A stretch of DNA of 64,000 nt from Rhodanobacteraceae bacterium (lineage in GTDB: Bacteria; Pseudomonadota; Gammaproteobacteria; Xanthomonadales; Rhodanobacteraceae). How positions within the stretch are numbered: the first letter of the stretch is position 1; the number at the start of each line of letters is the position of its first letter. A model generated the notes under the pieces. That model did no database searches, was not told the origin of the DNA, and worked only from the letters and a program-made list of their open reading frames with translations. Shown here one piece after another: positions 8,778-18,204 of the stretch. The DNA lies in assembly GCA_004299705.1 (NCBI GenBank), contig SCQS01000034.1, positions 62,001-126,000 on the forward strand, given 5' to 3'. A program made the translations under genes and the position numbers.

Positions 8778-9332
8778 ATGTCGAAACGATCATTCGTGCA
8801 GTATCGCAAGCTCATGCGCGGCGTTGTCACGCTGGCCTGTGCCGTGACCGCCGCGGCGTTGCTTGCTGGTTGCGCACCCGCGTACAACACCCGGCCTGGC
8901 GGTTACTACGGTGGCAGCCCGCAGGGTGGCAGCTACTACGGCGGCAGCCAGCAGGGCGGTGGCTACTACGGCGGTAATCGGCAGTGTTACCAGGGCTGCG
9001 GATACGTGCGTGACATCCGCCAGGTACAGCTCGACAACAGCAACAGCAACGGCGCCGCGATCGGTACCGTGATCGGCGCCGTGGTGGGCGGTCTGCTGGG
9101 CAACCAGGTCGGCAAGGGCCGCGGCAAGACCGCGGCCACGGTGGCCGGGGCGGTCGGCGGCGGTTTTGCCGGCCACGCCATTGGTGAGCGCAGTGGCCAA
9201 GGCGACTATGGCTGGCAGATCGTGGTGCAGTTCCAGAACGGCCAGTACGCCACGGTCACCCAGCGCAGCCCGCCGCAGGTGCAGGTCGGCGATTATGCGG
9301 TGATCCGGGATAACCAGGTCTATCGGTACTGA
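8778..9332 (+). CDS. Second glycine-zipper 2TM lipoprotein with Gly/Tyr repeats
   Basis: A 184-residue lipoprotein with lipobox LAGC (Cys near residue 32). Residues 41-68 are a Gly-Tyr-Gly repeat built on GGYYGGSPQGGSYYGGSQ. The zipper is AAIGTVIGAVVGGLLGNQVG / AATVAGAVGGGFAGHAIGER, and the C-terminal domain ends QVQVGDYAVIRDNQVYRY. AAGGAG at 8764-8769 supports ATG 8778. It shares fold and layout with the gene just upstream, so the pair looks like an old duplication with diverged linkers. Confidence 0.87.
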   Translation: MSKRSFVQYRKLMRGVVTLACAVTAAALLAGCAPAYNTRPGGYYGGSPQGGSYYGGSQQGGGYYGGNRQCYQGCGYVRDIRQVQLDNSNSNGAAIGTVIGAVVGGLLGNQVGKGRGKTAATVAGAVGGGFAGHAIGERSGQGDYGWQIVVQFQNGQYATVTQRSPPQVQVGDYAVIRDNQVYRY

Positions 9333-9349
9333 TCGCAGGAATCACGAAG

Positions 9350-9430
9350 CGCAAAAACTTTTTGACACGGATTTGCGCGGATCAAAGCGGAGAGGAGAAA
9401 ACATCCGCGGCAATCCGCGTCGGATGCTTC
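9350..9430. repeat. Palindromic 'GACACGGAT' repeat, copy 1
   Basis: An imperfect inverted repeat: GACACGGATTTGCGCGGAT (9364-9382) pairs with 9403-9421 with three mismatches over 19 bases, then ATGCTTCTCC. The same words (TTTTGACACGGAT, AGCGGA, ATGCTTC) recur at 46596-46694 between pgi and pgm, so this is a dispersed family. It lies between two convergent genes. Confidence 0.75.
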
Positions 9431-9439
9431 TCCGGCGCA

Positions 9440-9871
9440 TCAATCCACGACGTAGAACTCGTGGTCGCCGATGGTCGCGACGGGGTTCTTGGCCCAATTG
9501 GCGGTCGACCCCAGCCGGATGAAGTGGTTGGCGTGCGGCACGACCAGCTTGCGGTCCGATGCCGGTTCCTTCCAGATCGCAATCGCTTGCCCGGCGATCT
9601 GCCAAGCCTTGTTCCAGGCCACCGTGTTGTCGATCGGGTAGTTTTTCGGGGTGGTGGTCAAGGCGAACTGGTGCGGCGCGGTGACCACCTCGCAGAGGGT
9701 ATTGCCGTAACGGCCCATGTCGAGCCGATCGAGCGCGACCTCGGCGACGGCGAGCTGGCCGCGGGTGGGTTGGCTCCGTGCTTCCATGTACACGGTGGCA
9801 GCCAGACAGGTTTGGTCGGCGACCGGCCGCGGCAGCAGCGCGATCATGCCGAGCAACAGGCCCAAGGTCAT
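9440..9871 (-). CDS. SleB-type cell wall hydrolase
   Basis: A 143-residue exported protein of the Hydrolase_2 (SleB/CwlJ) family, which cleaves peptidoglycan and in spore formers acts on cortex. Here it is presumably a lytic enzyme of the periplasm. A short hydrophobic leader (MTLGLLLGMIALLPRPVA) precedes the domain. The core ATVYMEARSQPTRGQLAVAE contains the conserved catalytic Glu of YxEARG-type motifs, followed by VALDRLDMGRYGNTLCEVV and QFAL. The end, HFIRLGSTANWAKN, also fits the family. It stands alone. Confidence 0.85.
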   Translation of the reverse strand: MTLGLLLGMIALLPRPVADQTCLAATVYMEARSQPTRGQLAVAEVALDRLDMGRYGNTLCEVVTAPHQFALTTTPKNYPIDNTVAWNKAWQIAGQAIAIWKEPASDRKLVVPHANHFIRLGSTANWAKNPVATIGDHEFYVVD

Positions 9872-10214
9872 CGGGTCGTTCTCCTATGAAGGCTCCTCAT
9901 GCCGAATCAGGCCGGCATGTGGCTTGGAACACGGCGGACCCGGGGCACGCGCCGCGATGGATGGAAGGCGGGTCTGATCCGGGAGCGGACGCCGGCAAAG
10001 GGGCCGGGGCTTGCGGGTCAGGCTGCACGCCTGCGGTTTCTGGTGCGACTCAAGTCGCCAACGCGTGCGGTGCGGATCCTCCGGACCGCGCGCGGCCGGG
10101 TCGTGAAGTGAGACCCGGATTCCAAAACTGCGCGAAGGGTAAATGGGGGCTTGCGCCAAGCGCAAGTGCCGGCCGGTTAAAAACCCGTAACGAATGTGCG
10201 GCGTTTAGATAACG
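9872..10214. other. Intergenic region with small stem-loops, no gene seen
   Basis: This 343-base gap separates two minus-strand genes. It holds a 7-base stem CATGCCG/CGGCATG (9898-9919) and a 6-base stem CTTGCG/CGCAAG (10150-10166). On the minus strand CGTAACG/CGTTACG overlaps the ygfZ stop and is followed by GGGTTTTT, a weak terminator candidate. Short open frames here have no family resemblance and unremarkable codon pattern. The promoter of the hydrolase gene should lie in the left part. Confidence 0.5.
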
Positions 10215-11027
10215 TTACGCATCAAACGTCGATACAACATCATACACATTGTGCAAGATATTGATCGTCAAGGTTCCTGCTCTGGGCGCGACAACCAATG
10301 CTTCCATACCGGAACCCGAACGGGCGCTGTCCAGCACGTGGACGGAGTCAGCGTCACCGGGCCCCAGCGTCGTTCCGGCGGGCAGCAACGCCGTCCCGCG
10401 GATGTGTTGCAGGTGCAGTTTGTGGCCACCGCGGTAGTGCAGGCGCGCGGCGATTTCCTGGCCGGGGTAGCACCCTTTTTGGAAGGAAACCGCACCCAGT
10501 CTCTCCAGCCCGAGCGCCGGGGGCAGAAACCGCGCTTCACCAGCCGGCAGGGTTGGCCAGCCGGCGCGGATGTCCGCCAGACGCCAGCGGTTCGAGGCGC
10601 CGGGATCCGGGGAGGCCAGCGTGGCGCTCAACTTGATGCCACGATCGCCTAACCCGAACAGGAAATCCTGTCCGTCGGTTTCGACGCGCCCCATCGTGAA
10701 CGCCGCGTCTTCGTATCCCGTGTACAGCCGGGTGGACAGGGTTGCGCGCGTTCGCAGCAGGTAACGCGCCAACCCGTCACGGACGCGTTCGGCGCTGCCA
10801 CCGCGCAGCACCGCCAGCAGGCAGTCGTCGCCGATGTCGGCGAGCTGCATCAGCGCCGCCACGCGGCCCCGCGCATCGAGCCATGCGTTCCATTGCCAAT
10901 GCCCAGGCAACAGGGTTTGCACGTCTCCGGAAAACTGTGTTTGCGCGAAGCGACGCGCATCGGCGCCATCGATCACGATGCAGTGGATTGGAGCGATGGG
11001 AACGGCGGGCATCGACGCGACGAACAC
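10215..11027 (-). CDS. ygfZ: Folate-binding Fe-S/tRNA-modifying protein YgfZ
   Basis: A 270-residue GcvT-like protein that binds tetrahydrofolate and supports iron-sulfur enzymes such as MiaB and succinate dehydrogenase. The family signature K-G-C-Y-x-G-Q-E is present as QKGCYPGQEIAARLHYRGG, with the redox-active Cys intact. The N-terminal RRFAQTQFSGDVQTL and GRVAALMQL also fit. It is divergent from sdhAF4 and the SDH operon, a sensible neighbour for an Fe-S maintenance factor. Confidence 0.93.
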   Translation of the reverse strand: MFVASMPAVPIAPIHCIVIDGADARRFAQTQFSGDVQTLLPGHWQWNAWLDARGRVAALMQLADIGDDCLLAVLRGGSAERVRDGLARYLLRTRATLSTRLYTGYEDAAFTMGRVETDGQDFLFGLGDRGIKLSATLASPDPGASNRWRLADIRAGWPTLPAGEARFLPPALGLERLGAVSFQKGCYPGQEIAARLHYRGGHKLHLQHIRGTALLPAGTTLGPGDADSVHVLDSARSGSGMEALVVAPRAGTLTINILHNVYDVVSTFDA

Positions 11028-11123
11028 GGAACGGAGCAGTCCCTACGGTAACAGCGAAGCGCCTGCATCCCGGCCTCGCGGGTGCGACAATGGGGCGAGT
11101 TCGAATCGAAGCGCGATGCAAGC

Positions 11124-11291
11124 ATGACCGAAACCACGCCCAACGCCCCGGACACGCAGCCCGTGCCCGACAAAAATACTTCCACGCCCGCAGGTAGCGC
11201 GCCACGCGAACGCCCGACACCCGAAGGCGATGCGCTCGATCCGACGCGCTACGGCGACTGGGAAAAGAATGGCCGCTGCATTGATTTCTGA
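11124..11291 (+). CDS. Succinate dehydrogenase assembly factor 4 (DUF1674)
   Basis: A 55-residue protein. The disordered N-terminal half is followed by the family core EGDALDPTRYGDWEKNGRCIDF, a clear match to the DUF1674/SDHAF4 C-terminus. In eukaryotes SDHAF4 binds flavinylated SdhA and protects it until it docks on SdhB; the same role here is inference, strengthened by its place just ahead of sdhC. ATG 11124 is chosen because upstream residues in the frame show no conservation; the ribosome site is weak. Confidence 0.9.
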   Translation: MTETTPNAPDTQPVPDKNTSTPAGSAPRERPTPEGDALDPTRYGDWEKNGRCIDF

Positions 11292-11422
11292 TGCGACGAA
11301 CGTGCCGCGTGCGCACGCGCGCTTCGCAGTGAAGGGTCATTCGTGAGAGAATGGAGAACGATCGTCGGCGGTCACGCCGGCGTGGGGGCAGCATTTGCCA
11401 AGTCGTGATCAGGAATCCATCC

Positions 11423-11845
11423 ATGCCCAATACCCGACCGTTGTCACCGCACCTCGGCATCTATCGCTGGCGCGTCAACATGTGGCAGTCGACGCTGCAC
11501 CGCTTGACGGGCTTGTATCTCTGCTTTGGTGCCTTGATCGTGGCCTGGGGCTTGATTGCCGCGGCAACCAGCGGCGGTGCCTGGAATATTTTTGCGGCGT
11601 TCTGCGCCAGCGTGATCGGGCAGATCCTGCTGTTCCTGTGGACGTGGTCGTTGCTGTACCACTTGTGCAACGGCATCCAACACCTTCTGCGTGACGCCGG
11701 CACCGGCTTTGGCCCGCCGCGCCGCGATCGCGAGTTCGCGCCTTCCTACTGGTCCGCCGGCTGGATCGTGATCGTGCTCAGCGTGGTGCTGACGGTGGCG
11801 GTGTGGGTATTGCTGATTTTGCGCGTGGCGGGAGGTGCGGCATGA
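11423..11845 (+). CDS. sdhC: Succinate dehydrogenase cytochrome b556 subunit SdhC
   Basis: Membrane anchor subunit of complex II, 140 residues with three transmembrane helices (about 28-50, 58-82, 108-133). The start RPLSPHLGIYRWRVNMWQSTLHR has the quinone-site Ser/His region. The heme-ligand helix contains LLYHLCNGIQHLLRD, where the first His is the expected axial ligand. ATG 11423 (MPNTRPLSPHLG) fits the family; the frame's earlier start at 11351 does not. The stop overlaps the sdhD start by 4 bases (ATGA). Confidence 0.96.
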   Translation: MPNTRPLSPHLGIYRWRVNMWQSTLHRLTGLYLCFGALIVAWGLIAAATSGGAWNIFAAFCASVIGQILLFLWTWSLLYHLCNGIQHLLRDAGTGFGPPRRDREFAPSYWSAGWIVIVLSVVLTVAVWVLLILRVAGGAA

Positions 11846-12255
11846 GCGCGTATCCGGGGCAGGAAGGTTTGCGCAATCCGCTCAAGGTCGCGCGCGGCGA
11901 CGGCGCGTCCGGCACGGGCGTCCATCATTGGTGGCTGCAGCGCGTCACCGCCATCGCGCTGGTGCCGTTGTCGATCTGGTTCCTGTTTCTGGTCGGCGGC
12001 CTGATGCATGCGACCTATCCGGTCGTGCTGACGTCGATCGCGCAGCCGGTGCACGCGATCTTCCTGATCGTGCTGTCGGTGTGCATCTTCTGGCACGGCG
12101 CACTGGGCTTGCAGGTGGTCATCGAGGACTACGTGCACACCCGCTGGCTGGAACTGACATTGCAGATATTGCTGCGCTTCGGCGCGCTGCTGGGTGCGCT
12201 GGCCTGCGTGATGGCGGTGCTGTCGGTGTGGTTGACCGGCACCGGTTACTACTGA
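11842..12255 (+). CDS. sdhD: Succinate dehydrogenase membrane anchor SdhD
   Basis: Second membrane anchor of complex II, 137 residues with three helices. HHWWLQRVTAIALVPLSIWF opens the first helix and WHGALGLQVVIEDYVHT carries the conserved His and the Asp-Tyr pair near the quinone site. ATG 11842 lies inside the sdhC stop, so translation is coupled. SdhA begins 52 bases downstream. Confidence 0.96.
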   Translation: MSAYPGQEGLRNPLKVARGDGASGTGVHHWWLQRVTAIALVPLSIWFLFLVGGLMHATYPVVLTSIAQPVHAIFLIVLSVCIFWHGALGLQVVIEDYVHTRWLELTLQILLRFGALLGALACVMAVLSVWLTGTGYY

Positions 12256-12307
12256 ATCGAACCGCATGGATCAATCATTTTGACTTGATCCCGGCAAAGG
12301 GACGGAC

Positions 12308-14104
12308 ATGCCTCAAGAAAGCTACAAGGTCGAAACGCACCAATACGACGTGGTGGTGGTCGGAGCCGGCGGCGCGGGTTTGCGTGCCACCATGGGCCTG
12401 GCCGCGAAAGGTCTTTCCGCCGCCTGCGTGACCAAAGTGTTCCCAACCCGCTCGCACACCGTCGCGGCGCAGGGCGGGGTGGCTGCCGCGCTCGGCAACA
12501 TGGGCGAGGACGACTGGCGCTACCACTTCTACGATACCGTCAAGGGTGGCGACTGGCTGGGCGACCAGGACGCGGTCGAGTACATGTGCCGCGAGGCGAT
12601 CCCGGCGATCATCGAACTGGAACACTTCGGCGTGCCGTTCTCGCGCACCCCGGAAGGCAAGATTTACCAGCGCCCGTTCGGCGGCATGACCGTCCGTTAC
12701 GGCGAGGGCACCGCCCAGCGCACCTGCGCCGCAGCCGACCGCACCGGTCATGCGATCCTGCACACGCTGTACACCCAGGCGCTGAAGCACGACGCCAAGT
12801 TCTTCATCGAATACTTCGCGACCGACCTGGTGCGGGATCCCCGCGACGGACGCATCGTCGGCGTGCTCGCAATCGACTTGAACGAGGGCACCCTGCATTT
12901 CTTCCAGGGCCACGCCGTGGTGCTGGCCACCGGTGGCTACGGGCGCGCGTATTTCTCGTGTACCTCGGCGCACACCTGCACCGGTGATGGTGGCGGCATG
13001 GTGCTGCGCGCCGGGTTGGCGCTGCAGGATCTCGAATTCGTGCAATTCCACCCGACCGGCATCTACGGCTCGGGCTGCCTGATCACCGAGGGCTCGCGCG
13101 GCGAGGGCGGCTACCTCACCAATTCCAAGGGCGAGCGTTTCATGGAACGCTACGCGCCGAACGCCAAGGACCTGGCCTCGCGCGACGTGGTCAGCCGCGC
13201 CATCACCATGGAAATCCGCGAAGGCCGCGGCGTCGGCGAACACGCCGACCACGTGTACCTGAATCTCGCGCACCTCGGCGCCGACGTGTTGAAGGAGCGC
13301 TTGCCGGGTATTTCGGAAACCGCGCGCATCTTCGCCGGCGTGGACGTCACCAAGGAACCAATCCCGGTGCTGCCGACCGTGCACTACGACATGGGTGGTA
13401 TCCCGACCAACTACCACGGCGAAGTCGTGCAGAAGGTCGGCGACGATCCCGACGTCGTGATTCCCGGCCTGTTCGCGATCGGCGAGGCGGCCTGCGTGTC
13501 GGTGCACGGCGCCAACCGCCTAGGTTCGAATTCGTTGCTGGACCTGGTGGTGTTCGGTCGCGCCGTCGCCAACCGCTGCGCCGAACTCATCAAGCCCGAC
13601 ACGCCGCACCACGACTTGCCGTCCGATGCGCTGGACCCGGCCCTGTCGCTGCTGGACAAGTTGCGCCACGCCGACGGCGGCACGCCGACCGCCGAACTGC
13701 GCCTCAAGATGCAGAAGACCATGCAGGCCGACGCCGCCGTGTTTCGCACCGCCGAGACGCTGCGCGAGGGCTGCAAGAAAATCGACGAAGTGCATGCCGG
13801 GTTCGAGGACATCCGCGTCAGCGACCGCTCGCTGATCTGGAATTCCGATTTGGTGGAAACCTTCGAACTCGCGAACCTTCTGGGGCAGGCCGTCGGCACC
13901 ATGCATTCGGCCGAGCAACGCCCGGAAAGCCGCGGTGCGCATGCGCGCGAGGATTTCCCCGAGCGCGATGACGCCCATTGGATGAAGCACACGCTGGTGA
14001 CGGTGGACGACAAGGGCCGCTGCGCCTTCGACTATCGGCCGGTGCACACCAACACGATGGACGATGAAGTCGCGACGGTACCGCCCAAGAAGCGGGTGTA
14101 TTGA
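12308..14104 (+). CDS. sdhA: Succinate dehydrogenase flavoprotein subunit SdhA
   Basis: Catalytic subunit that oxidises succinate to fumarate with covalent FAD, on the cytoplasmic face of the inner membrane. The length, 598 residues, is normal. Dinucleotide loop [12 protein letters not shown] lies at about 18-29, and the FAD-linked His is in [50 protein letters not shown] and [19 protein letters not shown] complete the signature. A GTAGGAG palindrome (14114-14160) separates it from sdhB. Confidence 0.98.
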   Translation: MPQESYKVETHQYDVVVVGAGGAGLRATMGLAAKGLSAACVTKVFPTRSHTVAAQGGVAAALGNMGEDDWRYHFYDTVKGGDWLGDQDAVEYMCREAIPAIIELEHFGVPFSRTPEGKIYQRPFGGMTVRYGEGTAQRTCAAADRTGHAILHTLYTQALKHDAKFFIEYFATDLVRDPRDGRIVGVLAIDLNEGTLHFFQGHAVVLATGGYGRAYFSCTSAHTCTGDGGGMVLRAGLALQDLEFVQFHPTGIYGSGCLITEGSRGEGGYLTNSKGERFMERYAPNAKDLASRDVVSRAITMEIREGRGVGEHADHVYLNLAHLGADVLKERLPGISETARIFAGVDVTKEPIPVLPTVHYDMGGIPTNYHGEVVQKVGDDPDVVIPGLFAIGEAACVSVHGANRLGSNSLLDLVVFGRAVANRCAELIKPDTPHHDLPSDALDPALSLLDKLRHADGGTPTAELRLKMQKTMQADAAVFRTAETLREGCKKIDEVHAGFEDIRVSDRSLIWNSDLVETFELANLLGQAVGTMHSAEQRPESRGAHAREDFPERDDAHWMKHTLVTVDDKGRCAFDYRPVHTNTMDDEVATVPPKKRVY

Positions 14105-14113
14105 TTGGTTTTG

Positions 14114-14160
14114 GTAGGAGCGCGCCTGCGCGCGATGGTCGCCTGCAGGCAGGCTCCTAC
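14114..14160. repeat. GTAGGAG-type REP palindrome between sdhA and sdhB
   Basis: The 47-base element begins GTAGGAG and ends in the complement CTCCTAC, with a nested GC-rich stem around CGCGCCTGCGCGCG. This is the form of REP/SMAG-type elements known from Stenotrophomonas, Xanthomonas and relatives. It fills most of the 71-base gap, so it would form an mRNA hairpin between two subunits needed in equal amounts. It is the only copy I found in the window. Confidence 0.85.
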
Positions 14161-14175
14161 GAACGAGGAAGATCC

Positions 14176-14955
14176 ATGGCTGAATTGACGCTGCCGCAGA
14201 TGTCGAAGGTGCAGAAGGGCAAGCATTTCGCCGCCAAACCCGGCGCCAGGAAGGTGCGCAACTTCAGGGTGTACCGCTGGGATCCGGATGTTGGCGGCAA
14301 TCCGCGCGTGGACACCTACGAAGTCGATGTCAGCGGCTGCGCGATGGTTCTCGACGTGCTGTTGAAGATCAAGAACGAGATCGATCCGACCCTGACGTTG
14401 CGGCGTTCCTGCCGCGAAGGCGTGTGCGGCTCCTGCGCCATGAACATCGACGGCGAGAACACGCTGGCCTGCATCAAGGGGCTGGACGAGCTGCCGTCCG
14501 GCGACATCAGCATCTATCCGCTGCCGCACATGCCGGTGGTCAAGGACCTGGTGCCAGACCTCACGCACTTTTACGCGCAGTACACCTCGATCAAGCCATG
14601 GCTGCAGACCGAAAGTTCGCCGGGTTCGCGCGAGCGCCTGCAGTCGCCCGAGGACCGCAAGAAACTGGATGGCCTGTACGAGTGCATCCTGTGCGCGTGC
14701 TGCAGCACGTCCTGCCCGAGTTACTGGTGGAACCCCGACCGCTTCCTCGGCCCGGCGGTGTTGTTGCAGGCCTACCGCTGGATCGTCGATTCGCGCGACG
14801 AGGCCACCGGCGAACGCCTGGACGACCTGGACGATCCGTTCAAGCTGTACCGCTGCCACACCATCATGAATTGCACCAACACCTGTCCGAAAGGGCTGAA
14901 TCCGGCCAAGGCGATCGCCGAGATCAAGCAGATGCTGGTCAATCGTACCGTCTGA
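14176..14955 (+). CDS. sdhB: Succinate dehydrogenase iron-sulfur subunit SdhB
   Basis: Electron-transfer subunit of complex II, 259 residues. The 2Fe-2S site is [12 protein letters not shown] with a downstream Cys in LACIKG. The 4Fe-4S and 3Fe-4S ligands are [16 protein letters not shown] and [14 protein letters not shown] 14176 follows GAGGAAGATCC, a good ribosome site; the longer frame from 14101 reads through the REP element and is rejected. The stop shares one base with the next start (TGATG). Confidence 0.98.
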   Translation: MAELTLPQMSKVQKGKHFAAKPGARKVRNFRVYRWDPDVGGNPRVDTYEVDVSGCAMVLDVLLKIKNEIDPTLTLRRSCREGVCGSCAMNIDGENTLACIKGLDELPSGDISIYPLPHMPVVKDLVPDLTHFYAQYTSIKPWLQTESSPGSRERLQSPEDRKKLDGLYECILCACCSTSCPSYWWNPDRFLGPAVLLQAYRWIVDSRDEATGERLDDLDDPFKLYRCHTIMNCTNTCPKGLNPAKAIAEIKQMLVNRTV

Positions 14956-15278
14956 TGATCGACTGGGTGCTCACGCTTCCGCGCGCCACGTGGCGGCAAC
15001 GCCTGTGGGCACTGTTGTGGTTGGTTCTGGTTTGCTTCAATTTCGCACAGGAATGGAACAACCTGCACGCCGATCTGGCGATCGCGCGCTGGGTCGCGTG
15101 GGCCATGGTGGTCGGCACCATTTTCTTTACTCCGGTGAGCTTGCTCGTTCTTGTGAGCAATCGCGCACCGCGCTGGTTTGGGTTCCGCTCCGGTTCCTTG
15201 ACCAAGACGCTTCCGCAGATCCACGCAGAAATCAGGCACGAACACGCGGAGCGCGAGCGGAACTCGCGTCGGTTTTGA
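14955..15278 (+). CDS. Small membrane protein in the sdh operon
   Basis: A 107-residue protein with two hydrophobic spans (about 18-33, LWALLWLVLVCFNFAQ, and 48-68, AWAMVVGTIFFTPVSLLVLV). I do not recognise a family. It is tightly coupled: its ATG shares a base with the sdhB stop, and its stop overlaps the sdhE start by 4 bases. The Arg/His/Glu-rich last ~30 residues look unlike the rest and could be a repeat-derived extension. Position suggests a role in complex II assembly or membrane insertion; that is inference only. Confidence 0.65.
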   Translation: MIDWVLTLPRATWRQRLWALLWLVLVCFNFAQEWNNLHADLAIARWVAWAMVVGTIFFTPVSLLVLVSNRAPRWFGFRSGSLTKTLPQIHAEIRHEHAERERNSRRF

Positions 15279-15529
15279 ACGCAGCGGCGCTCAAGCGCAT
15301 CCAGTGGCGTTGCCGGCGCGGCACGCGCGAACTGGACGCCTTGCTAAGCGGCTGGCTGGAGGCGCACGGCGCGTCGCTGGATGCATCGGAATTCGCGGCT
15401 TTCGACGCGCTGCTGGATCGCCAGGACCCCGAGCTGTGGGACTGGTTGATGGGTCACGCCGCGCCGCCGCGTGCCGACTGGCGTGCGATCGTGACCGAAA
15501 TTCGCCAACGCGCAGGATTGTCGCCTTGA
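15275..15529 (+). CDS. sdhE: FAD assembly factor SdhE
   Basis: Small helical protein that promotes covalent flavinylation of SdhA (YgfY/CptB/SDHAF2 family). The family motif RGxxE is seen in RCRRGTRELDALL, with FDALLDRQDPELWDWLMG following. A TTG start at 15275, overlapping the previous stop as TTGA, gives 84 residues and puts the motif at the usual distance from the N-terminus. The longer frame upstream has no conserved sequence. The operon therefore encodes two SdhA assembly factors, SdhAF4 first and SdhE late. Confidence 0.93.
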   Translation: MNAAALKRIQWRCRRGTRELDALLSGWLEAHGASLDASEFAAFDALLDRQDPELWDWLMGHAAPPRADWRAIVTEIRQRAGLSP

Positions 15530-15987
15530 AGGACGCGCCCGCCATCGGGTTCCATTGCCGCACGTCATGGTCGTTGATCGTGGCGACCGTCGCCGTCGCG
15601 GTGTTGGCGATCTTCGCCTTGCAGTTGGTACGGGGAACCGCGTGGCTGCACCATCTGCTGTTCTTCGTGGTGGTCGCGTACGTAGTCCTGACCATCCGCG
15701 GCCTGCTGCGCCCGCCGGTCGCGACCGTGCTGTGGCGCAGCGACGGCGGCGTCGACCTCAAGCTGCGCGACCAGGCACAAGCGCCGGGCCGCGAAGTGCA
15801 TGGCATCGTCAGCGCGGCGCGCGTGATCGGCCCGTTGATCGTGCTGACCCTGCGCTGGCCACCGCGCGAACGTACCCACCTGTGGCTGCTGCCGGACAAT
15901 CTGGATGCCGAAACCCGCCGCCGGCTGCGCATGCGCCTCGGTGCCTCCGGGCACTTTCTCGCGTCGGGGAACGCCGACAGTCCCTGA
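15526..15987 (+). CDS. YgfX-like membrane protein
   Basis: A 153-residue protein with two close N-terminal helices (about 14-32 and 36-55) and a soluble beta-rich C-terminus ending TRRRLRMRLGASGHF. This matches the layout of YgfX/CptA, which is encoded directly after SdhE (CptB) in enterobacteria. The TTG start at 15526 overlaps the sdhE stop (TTGA), the same junction as the previous pair. E. coli YgfX has been described as an inner-membrane toxin affecting FtsZ and MreB, but that is debated. Family assignment rests on topology, C-terminus and synteny. Confidence 0.75.
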   Translation: MKDAPAIGFHCRTSWSLIVATVAVAVLAIFALQLVRGTAWLHHLLFFVVVAYVVLTIRGLLRPPVATVLWRSDGGVDLKLRDQAQAPGREVHGIVSAARVIGPLIVLTLRWPPRERTHLWLLPDNLDAETRRRLRMRLGASGHFLASGNADSP

Positions 15988-16107
15988 TGGTCTGAACCGC
16001 TTGCCGCGTTTGCGCTTTTCCGTCACGCTGCGCGTTGGCGTGGGCTTGCGATGGCCGGCACGATCGCCACCCCGAGTCTCCAATCCCCAGTCCCGGCTGT
16101 CTATTGC

Positions 16108-17358
16108 ATGTTTCGTCCCCTGGAACTCTTCATCGGCACCCGTTACATCCGCGCCAAACGGCGCAACCATTTCATTTCCTTCATCAGCGTGGTGTCGATG
16201 CTGGGGCTGATCATCGGCATCACCGCGCTGATCACGGTGATTTCGGTGATGAACGGGTTCCAGGCCGAATTGCGTTCGCGCATCCTCGGCTTCGTCTCCC
16301 AGGCCACCATCACCAGCGTCGGCGAGAGCATGTCCAACTGGCATCAGGCGCTGGCCATCGCCGAGCAGAACCCGCACGTCAAGGGTGCGGCGCCGTATGT
16401 TGAAAGCGAGTCCTGGCTGGTAGGCAACGGAGCCAACCAGGGCGCGATGTTGCGCGGCATCCTGCCCGGGCAAGAACCCAAGGTCACCGACATCGGTTCC
16501 AAGATGATCGCTGGCAAGCTGTCGGCGCTGACTCCCGATTCGTGGGGCATCGTGCTGGGCCGCGACCTCGCACTGGCACTGGGCGTGAACGTGGGCGACA
16601 AGGTCGTGGTGTACGCGCCGCCCAACGGAAGCAGCGTCACGCCGATTGGCGTGATACCCAGATTTCGCCGCTTCACCGTGGTCGGCATCTTCGAAGCCGG
16701 GATGCAGCAATACGATTCCGGGCTCGCGATCGTCAACATGCACGATGCCGAGAAGCTGTACCAACTGAGCGGCCCCAGCGGCATCCGCTTGAAGCTGGAC
16801 GACTTGTTCGTGGCCAACAAGGTCGCGACGACACTGGCCAACAAGTTGGGCGCGGCCTACCGGGTGCAGGGCTGGATGGCCAGCCATGTGAACTTCTTCA
16901 AGGCGCTCGCGATGGAAAAGATCGTGATGTTCATCATCCTGTCGCTGATCGTCGCGGTGGCCGCGTTCAACCTGGTGTCGTCGCTGGTGATGCTGGTCAC
17001 CGACAAGCAATCCGACATCGCGATCCTGCGCACGCTGGGCGCGACGCCGCGCAGCATCATGGGCGTGTTCATGATCCAGGGCATGCTGATCGGCATCATG
17101 GGCATCGTGATCGGCGTGGTCTGCGGCGTGGCGCTGGCGATCAACGTGCCGGCGATCGTGGACACCATCCAGAACCTCACCGGCTACCAGTTCCTGCCGG
17201 AATCGGTGTACTACATCAACAACGTGCCCAGCAAACTCAGTTGGGATGCGGTCGGCTGGATCACCGGCATGGCCTTCGTGTTTTCGCTGCTGGCGACGAT
17301 CTACCCCGCGTGGCGCGCGTCGCGCACGCAGCCGGCGGAGGCGTTGCGGTATGAGTGA
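16108..17358 (+). CDS. Lipoprotein-releasing ABC transporter permease (LolC/LolE/LolF family)
   Basis: Inner-membrane subunit that, with LolD, extracts lipoproteins and passes them to LolA. The 416-residue protein has an N-terminal helix (about 25-50), a periplasmic MacB-type domain (51-265) and three C-terminal helices in an FtsX domain (about 275-405). The start MFRPLELFIGTRYIRAKRRNHFISFIS is typical. Only one permease gene adjoins lolD, so it may work as a LolF-like homodimer or pair with a copy elsewhere. ATG 16108 is preferred over 16051. Upstream, 16072-16105 holds a low-complexity CCAATCCCCAGTCCC tract. Confidence 0.94.
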   Translation: MFRPLELFIGTRYIRAKRRNHFISFISVVSMLGLIIGITALITVISVMNGFQAELRSRILGFVSQATITSVGESMSNWHQALAIAEQNPHVKGAAPYVESESWLVGNGANQGAMLRGILPGQEPKVTDIGSKMIAGKLSALTPDSWGIVLGRDLALALGVNVGDKVVVYAPPNGSSVTPIGVIPRFRRFTVVGIFEAGMQQYDSGLAIVNMHDAEKLYQLSGPSGIRLKLDDLFVANKVATTLANKLGAAYRVQGWMASHVNFFKALAMEKIVMFIILSLIVAVAAFNLVSSLVMLVTDKQSDIAILRTLGATPRSIMGVFMIQGMLIGIMGIVIGVVCGVALAINVPAIVDTIQNLTGYQFLPESVYYINNVPSKLSWDAVGWITGMAFVFSLLATIYPAWRASRTQPAEALRYE

Positions 17359-17396
17359 AAGCAGGGGTCAAGGACCGGGGGCCGGGGACCGGAGGG
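17358..17396. repeat. GGGACCGG tract, copy 1
   Basis: AAAGCAGG followed by overlapping GGGACCGG units, between the Lol permease and lolD. The reverse complement of the same words (AAAGCAGG, then GGGACCGGGGACCGG) occurs at 24556-24596, so this is a dispersed simple repeat. It makes the 123-base gap before lolD unusually G-rich. Confidence 0.65.
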
Positions 17397-17481
17397 CAGG
17401 TGCCTCGAAATCCGGGGACTGCGTTCCCAACGTGGCGGCAAACGTTGCTCTCTTGGCTTTATCGCGTTTTGGGGCTGTTCG

Positions 17482-18198
<717 letters not shown>

Positions 18199-18204
18199 GC
18201 CGAC

